Shown here: piece by piece, positions 60,327 through 64,000 of the stretch
Layout of the letters: the number at the start of each line of letters is the position of its first letter
Numbering within the stretch: position 1 is the stretch's first letter
NCBI GenBank assembly: GCA_016714005.1
Contig: JADJOA010000007.1
Location: 124,001 to 188,000 of the forward strand
Direction of reading: 5' to 3'
Origin: Bacteroidota bacterium
GTDB taxonomy: Bacteria > Bacteroidota > Bacteroidia > AKYH767-A > OLB10
DNA: 64,000 nucleotides
Notes under the pieces: model-generated
The model's database searches: none
The model's input: only the letters and a program-made list of their open reading frames with translations
Told to the model about the DNA's origin: nothing
Position numbers and translations under genes: made by a program

Positions 60327-62384
60327 TTAATCAGTTTGCAGGTGCCTGAGGAATTTATAAACATCATCCTGTGATCTAATCTTTGCTAAACCAAAAGAAG
60401 AACGATACTGATTATCCTGATTAATGTTTAAAACCCTTGCTTTTGAGTTGTCATGCCAAATAATATCCATCATTTTAACCAAATGCTGCCGAAGCATTTT
60501 GTCATTAATTGGAACTGCAACTTCCGATCTGAATTCAAGGTTGCGCTGCATCCAATCAGCAGATGAGATAAAAACTTTCTCATCATTATCGTTGCAAAAA
60601 ATAAAAATACGACTATGCTCCAAAAATTTGTCAACCACACTTATGGCTTCAATATTTTCACTCATGCCTTTTACACCTGTTACCACAGAGCAAATACCTC
60701 GTATCACCAATTTTACTTTAACACCTGCATTGCTGGCTTCATACAGTTTTTCAATTAGCTGATCATCAACTATGCTGTTCATTTTTAAAAAAATGTAAGC
60801 AGGTTTTTTCTTTTCGGCATTCTCTATTTCATGGTCTATAAGTTTCAAAAACTTTTTCCGCATAAAAAATGGCGAAACAACTAATGATTTATAGTTGCCT
60901 GTTTTATAATTATCGGCATAAAAACTAAAAATTTTACTAAGGTCTTCGGTAATGTTTTTATCACAAGTTAATAATGAAACATCTGTATAAACTTTCGCTG
61001 TGTCCTCGTTAAAGTTACCAGTCCCTATATGTGCATAGTTTACAATTTTTCCGTTTTCATTTCTTGTTATCAAAAATAGTTTGGAGTGAACTTTAAGCCC
61101 TTGTACGCCATAAATAATTCTTACACCTTCTTCCTGCAATTTATTTGACCAGCGTATGTTGGCTTCCTCGTCAAATCTTGCCTGAAGTTCCACAACCACA
61201 GTTACTTCTTTGCCGTTTTTAACAGCATTTATTAAAGCATTTAAAATAGTAGAATTTTTTGCTGCACGATATAGTGTTATTTTAATACCGGTAACTTTAG
61301 GATCGATAGATGCTTCTCGCAGTAAATCTATAAGATGATGAAAAGAATGATATGGATAATACAGCAGAATATCTTGTTGCTTTATTGCATTAAACAAACT
61401 TGTTTTCGGTTGTAAAAGAGGATGTGATAACAGTGGCAGTGGTTTATATTTTAATTCGCTCTTACCAATAAACGGGAAATTAATAAAGTCAACAAAGTTG
61501 TGATACCTTCCACCAGGTATAGGCAAATCTACTTTTCTGAATTTTAATTTACGAAGTAAAAAAGCCATCATTTCTTTCGGCATGGTTTCATCATAAACAA
61601 GCCTCACAGCCTCACCTTTTTTACGCCTCTTTACACTTTCAGCGACTTTTTTGACAATACTTTTTGTAACATCCTGTTCAATATCTAGTTCGGCATCGCG
61701 TGTAACTTTTACAGTATATGCCTGTGCAACATCGTATTCAAATTGAAAAAAAATATCATCTAAGCAATGCCTTATTACATCATCTAACAGAATAATATAC
61801 TTGTTTTCTTTAGGAATAACTAAAAAGCGAGAGACCGATTCTGTAGGGACTTCAATTAATGCATATTTACTTTTTTTATTGTTTTTTTTGTTTAATAAAT
61901 GAATGAGTAAATAAATTGATCTGTTTTTTAGTGATGGGAAAACGGGAGTGGTATCAACCATTATGGGCACCAGAGTTGGCAAAACCCTGGTATGAAAATA
62001 TTGACTTACATAGGCAGATTGATCAGGGTTTAATTGCTTTTCATTAATAATAAAAATGCCATGTAGCTCTAATTCTTTAAGTATGTTATTATAAATTTCT
62101 TCAAACTCGTCTTGTTGTTTAATAATTATTTTTTGAATAGAGTCTAATAGATCTTCAGGATCACTGCCTTGCAAAAGTTTTTTTGCTTTCTCTTTGTATT
62201 GAAGTAATCGCTTAATGGTTGCTACCCTGACTCTGAAAAACTCATCAAGGTTGCTTGAGTAAATACCCAGGAACTTAATTCTTTCGAGCAAAGGAACGGA
62301 TGGATCGTTTGCTTCCTGCAAAACCCTTGCATTAAAGGAAAGCCAACTTATATCCCTGTTAATTACTCTTGCCTTGTGACTCAT
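60327..62384 (-). CDS. ppk1: Polyphosphate kinase 1
   Basis: Reversibly makes polyphosphate from ATP. 685 residues, unbroken. The phosphorylated His is H433 in GLKVHSKLF (E. coli H435), and the second is H590 in EHSRIFIF (E. coli H592). Domain order: N-terminal helix domain (ISWLSFNARVLQEANDP), head, and two C-terminal PLD-like domains (YAHIGTGNFNEDTAKVYTD). Forms a module with ppx downstream and a SixA-like gene upstream. Confidence 0.95.
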   Translation of the reverse strand: MSHKARVINRDISWLSFNARVLQEANDPSVPLLERIKFLGIYSSNLDEFFRVRVATIKRLLQYKEKAKKLLQGSDPEDLLDSIQKIIIKQQDEFEEIYNNILKELELHGIFIINEKQLNPDQSAYVSQYFHTRVLPTLVPIMVDTTPVFPSLKNRSIYLLIHLLNKKNNKKSKYALIEVPTESVSRFLVIPKENKYIILLDDVIRHCLDDIFFQFEYDVAQAYTVKVTRDAELDIEQDVTKSIVKKVAESVKRRKKGEAVRLVYDETMPKEMMAFLLRKLKFRKVDLPIPGGRYHNFVDFINFPFIGKSELKYKPLPLLSHPLLQPKTSLFNAIKQQDILLYYPYHSFHHLIDLLREASIDPKVTGIKITLYRAAKNSTILNALINAVKNGKEVTVVVELQARFDEEANIRWSNKLQEEGVRIIYGVQGLKVHSKLFLITRNENGKIVNYAHIGTGNFNEDTAKVYTDVSLLTCDKNITEDLSKIFSFYADNYKTGNYKSLVVSPFFMRKKFLKLIDHEIENAEKKKPAYIFLKMNSIVDDQLIEKLYEASNAGVKVKLVIRGICSVVTGVKGMSENIEAISVVDKFLEHSRIFIFCNDNDEKVFISSADWMQRNLEFRSEVAVPINDKMLRQHLVKMMDIIWHDNSKARVLNINQDNQYRSSFGLAKIRSQDDVYKFLRHLQTD

Positions 62385-62481
62385 AAAATTTTAAAAGCAA
62401 TTGCAAGATTAAGAAAACATCAATTGAATGTTCTTACCAACCTTCTTAGAATCTAAGACTTAACAATAAGTTAACTTCGCA

Positions 62482-62982
62482 TCAGAGGTAAACGTTGGAT
62501 TTAGGTTCCTTTAAAAAGAAAAGTTCACCGGTACTTTGAGATATTTCATCCCATGATAAATTGTTGAATTGAACTCCTGCAATTGCACTTGTTGAAAAAT
62601 GCCCATTATCAACTCCGCATAGATAACTGATAAATTTTTGCAATCCGGGGTTATGTCCAAAGATAAGCACGTTTGAAAAGTCTTCGTGAATGCGGTTGAT
62701 TATAGATAACAATTCTTTAGTAGATGCTTCATAAATTCTTGTGTCCACTTTAATTTTAGATGATTCGTAATTAAAAGTTCTGGCAAATATTAATGCCGTA
62801 CTCCATGTTCTAACCGATTGACTTGTTAGAATTAAATCGGGCATTTCAAGCTCAGATTTTAAAACAGCGCTCATAGAAACTGCATCACGGTAACCGCGTT
62901 CAGTAAGCGGTCTATCTAAATCGTTAATTAACTCCAGTTCACGAGAAGATTTGCTGTGCCTGATTAAAAAAAGTTTTTTCAT
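62482..62982 (-). CDS. SixA-like phosphohistidine phosphatase
   Basis: 166 residues of the histidine phosphatase superfamily. RHG motif LIRHSKSS with H9, the second His in IFGHNPGLQKFISYL, and LTERGYRDAVSMS. Close in length to SixA, which removes phosphate from HPt domains. It is 97 bases upstream of ppk1. A role in phosphate signalling linked to polyphosphate is plausible but not shown. Confidence 0.88.
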   Translation of the reverse strand: MKKLFLIRHSKSSRELELINDLDRPLTERGYRDAVSMSAVLKSELEMPDLILTSQSVRTWSTALIFARTFNYESSKIKVDTRIYEASTKELLSIINRIHEDFSNVLIFGHNPGLQKFISYLCGVDNGHFSTSAIAGVQFNNLSWDEISQSTGELFFLKEPKSNVYL

Positions 62983-63214
62983 GCTTTAAATTCGGTTTGA
63001 GTAAAAAATTGCGGTTACAAACTCAATTATTATTCCAAAGGTGAGATATTTTAATTTACTAATCAACATAAAGTTTTATTTAATTTGAATTGGGCTTTGA
63101 TTTAATAGTGTTAGCACAATGAATGTACGATGCTGAGACTAAATGGGTTTTAAACCGAAATAAAAAATTTGGATTGTTTAATACCATAATTATATTTGCA
63201 CGCCCAAAGAAAAA

Positions 63215-63289
63215 GGGAGCATAGCTCAGCTGGTTCAGAGCATCTGCCTTACAAGCAGAGGGTCACAGGTTCGAACCCTGTTGCTCCCA
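63215..63289 (+). tRNA. tRNA-Val (anticodon TAC)
   Basis: Acceptor GGGAGCA pairs with TGCTCCC; the D arm is GCTCAGCTGGTTCAGAGC; the anticodon loop CTTACAA gives TAC; the T arm is ACAGGTTCGAACCCTGT; the discriminator is A. 75 bases. CCA not encoded. Confidence 0.95.
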
Positions 63290-63303
63290 CAAGTAGAAAG
63301 TAG

Positions 63304-63337
63304 AAACCCTTGCACTTCAATAAGTTGCGAGGGTTTT
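63304..63337 (+). terminator. Terminator of tRNA-Val
   Basis: AAACCCTTGCA / TTGCGAGGGTTT hairpin with a few mismatches, followed by a T-rich run (63335-63344). Confidence 0.75.
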
Positions 63338-63368
63338 TCTTTTTTGGGTAAAACATATATACAACTCC

Positions 63369-63680
63369 TTAGCCTAATCTCTCTTTATAATCAAAAGTTC
63401 CTTCACATAAAACAATCCAGATAAAAATATTTATGATAGTAATGAAAAGCATAAACAAAAGAAACCGCGAATTGAACTTTATTTTTAGGTGCAGTGAGTA
63501 AAGAAGAATTGCACAAACAAGCGAAAATAATCCTGAAAAAATATAGGCGGGAAAATTCTCAGGGCCACGTGTTCCGTGCCTGAAATTAATTAGCATAAAT
63601 GGAATAAAAACTATTCCATAAAAAAATAAGATGTATGCGAACTTTGTATTTCTGCCTTCACGTGTAACAAGTTTATCCAT
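63369..63680 (-). CDS. Small membrane protein, unknown function
   Basis: 103 residues with three hydrophobic segments (FAYILFFYGIVFIPFMLI, IFSGLFSLVCAILLYSL, FLLFMLFITIINIFIWIV). No known family recognised. It follows the fabG-like gene after 18 bases and may be co-transcribed with it. Confidence 0.6.
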   Translation of the reverse strand: MDKLVTREGRNTKFAYILFFYGIVFIPFMLINFRHGTRGPENFPAYIFSGLFSLVCAILLYSLHLKIKFNSRFLLFMLFITIINIFIWIVLCEGTFDYKERLG

Positions 63681-63698
63681 TTTTTATGCTTAAAATAA

Positions 63699-64000
63699 TT
63701 AAGTGTACATACCACCGTTAATATGAATCAACTGACCCGTAAGATAGGTAGATAAATCGCTTGCAAGAAAAAGTACAAGATTTGCCACATCTTCAGCAGT
63801 GCACGCTCTCTTTAATGGTATTGCATCTATCCAACCTTTTACCACTGTTGGGTCTAAAGCGCCAGTCATTTCCGTTTCAATAAAGCCAGGAGCAACAGCA
63901 TTGCACCTTATATTTCTTGAGCCTAACTCCAATGCAATTGATTTAGTAAAACCAATAATGCCGGCTTTAGATGCTGCGTAGTTTGCCTGCCCTGCATTTC
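63699..64000 (-). CDS. fabG: 3-oxoacyl-ACP reductase (FabG-like SDR), 5' end beyond window
   Basis: Only the C-terminal 100 residues are present. They hold the catalytic YAASK (in GQANYAASKAGIIGFTKS), NIRCNAVAPGFIETEMT, and the FabG-type end (VANLVLFLASDLSTYLTGQL, HINGGMYT). FabG reduces 3-oxoacyl-ACP in fatty acid synthesis. Another FabG-like SDR is possible since the cofactor motif lies outside the window. Confidence 0.85.
   Translation of the reverse strand, partial: NAGQANYAASKAGIIGFTKSIALELGSRNIRCNAVAPGFIETEMTGALDPTVVKGWIDAIPLKRACTAEDVANLVLFLASDLSTYLTGQLIHINGGMYT

Overview
The window reads as a piece of a low-GC member of the Bacteroidota (Chitinophaga/Saprospira/Sphingobacterium-like). 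The signs are: a SusC/SusD pair; at least five secreted proteins ending in a type IX secretion (T9SS, Por) sorting domain; a Rho factor with a long Asn/Arg-rich insertion; a DUF4293 membrane protein; a RAYT transposase; and no clear Shine-Dalgarno sequences. About half of the longer genes are split by one or more frameshifts, nearly always at A or T runs, and this includes genes a cell needs (ligA, dapF, rho, rsgA, dtd). I therefore treat the breaks as assembly or base-call errors and give the reconstructed gene spans. Genuine pseudogenes cannot be excluded gene by gene.

Layout. 1-5.97 kb: housekeeping genes (SpoU RNA methyltransferase, DUF58, serA, ligA, dapF). 6.1-7.7 kb: an HtrA/Deg periplasmic protease. 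7.7-15.3 kb: a SusC/SusD pair followed by a large T9SS protein with a LamG domain and a PNGase F-like domain, a plausible glycoprotein-targeting locus. 15.4-23.0 kb: a DUF962 membrane protein, tRNA-Lys, an acetyltransferase-like protein, an SDR, an outer-membrane protein, an AddA/RecB-like helicase-nuclease, and a Rab-like small GTPase with a partner. 23.2-28.9 kb: accessory DNA, with a PETase/cutinase-like T9SS esterase, small unknown genes, DUF2200, and a RAYT flanked by inverted REP palindromes.

29.1-34.2 kb is the most interesting block: a tight plus-strand operon with a Cys/His-rich small protein, an outer-membrane protein, a WD40-T9SS protein, a 33-residue membrane peptide, an MbnP-like lipoprotein, an MbnH/MauG-like di-haem peroxidase and a small His-rich lipoprotein. 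It is probably a copper-handling system that uses a peroxidase-modified tryptophan, without any methanobactin synthesis genes. 34.5-38.1 kb: another T9SS protein, a 21-bp tandem repeat and an IS256-type transposase.

38.3-64 kb returns to mostly core genes: M61 peptidase, vWA protein, recQ, a selD-mnmH selenium pair, a sugar transferase, tRNA-Asp, rho, DUF4293, a YfcE-like phosphoesterase, rsgA, dtd, a TPR protein, a DUF11 adhesin, a truncated MacB-type ATPase fused to a rhodanese-thioredoxin lipoprotein, a methyltransferase, a polyphosphate module (sixA-like, ppk1, ppx), tRNA-Val and the end of a fabG-like gene. All identifications come from reading motifs. No database search was run.
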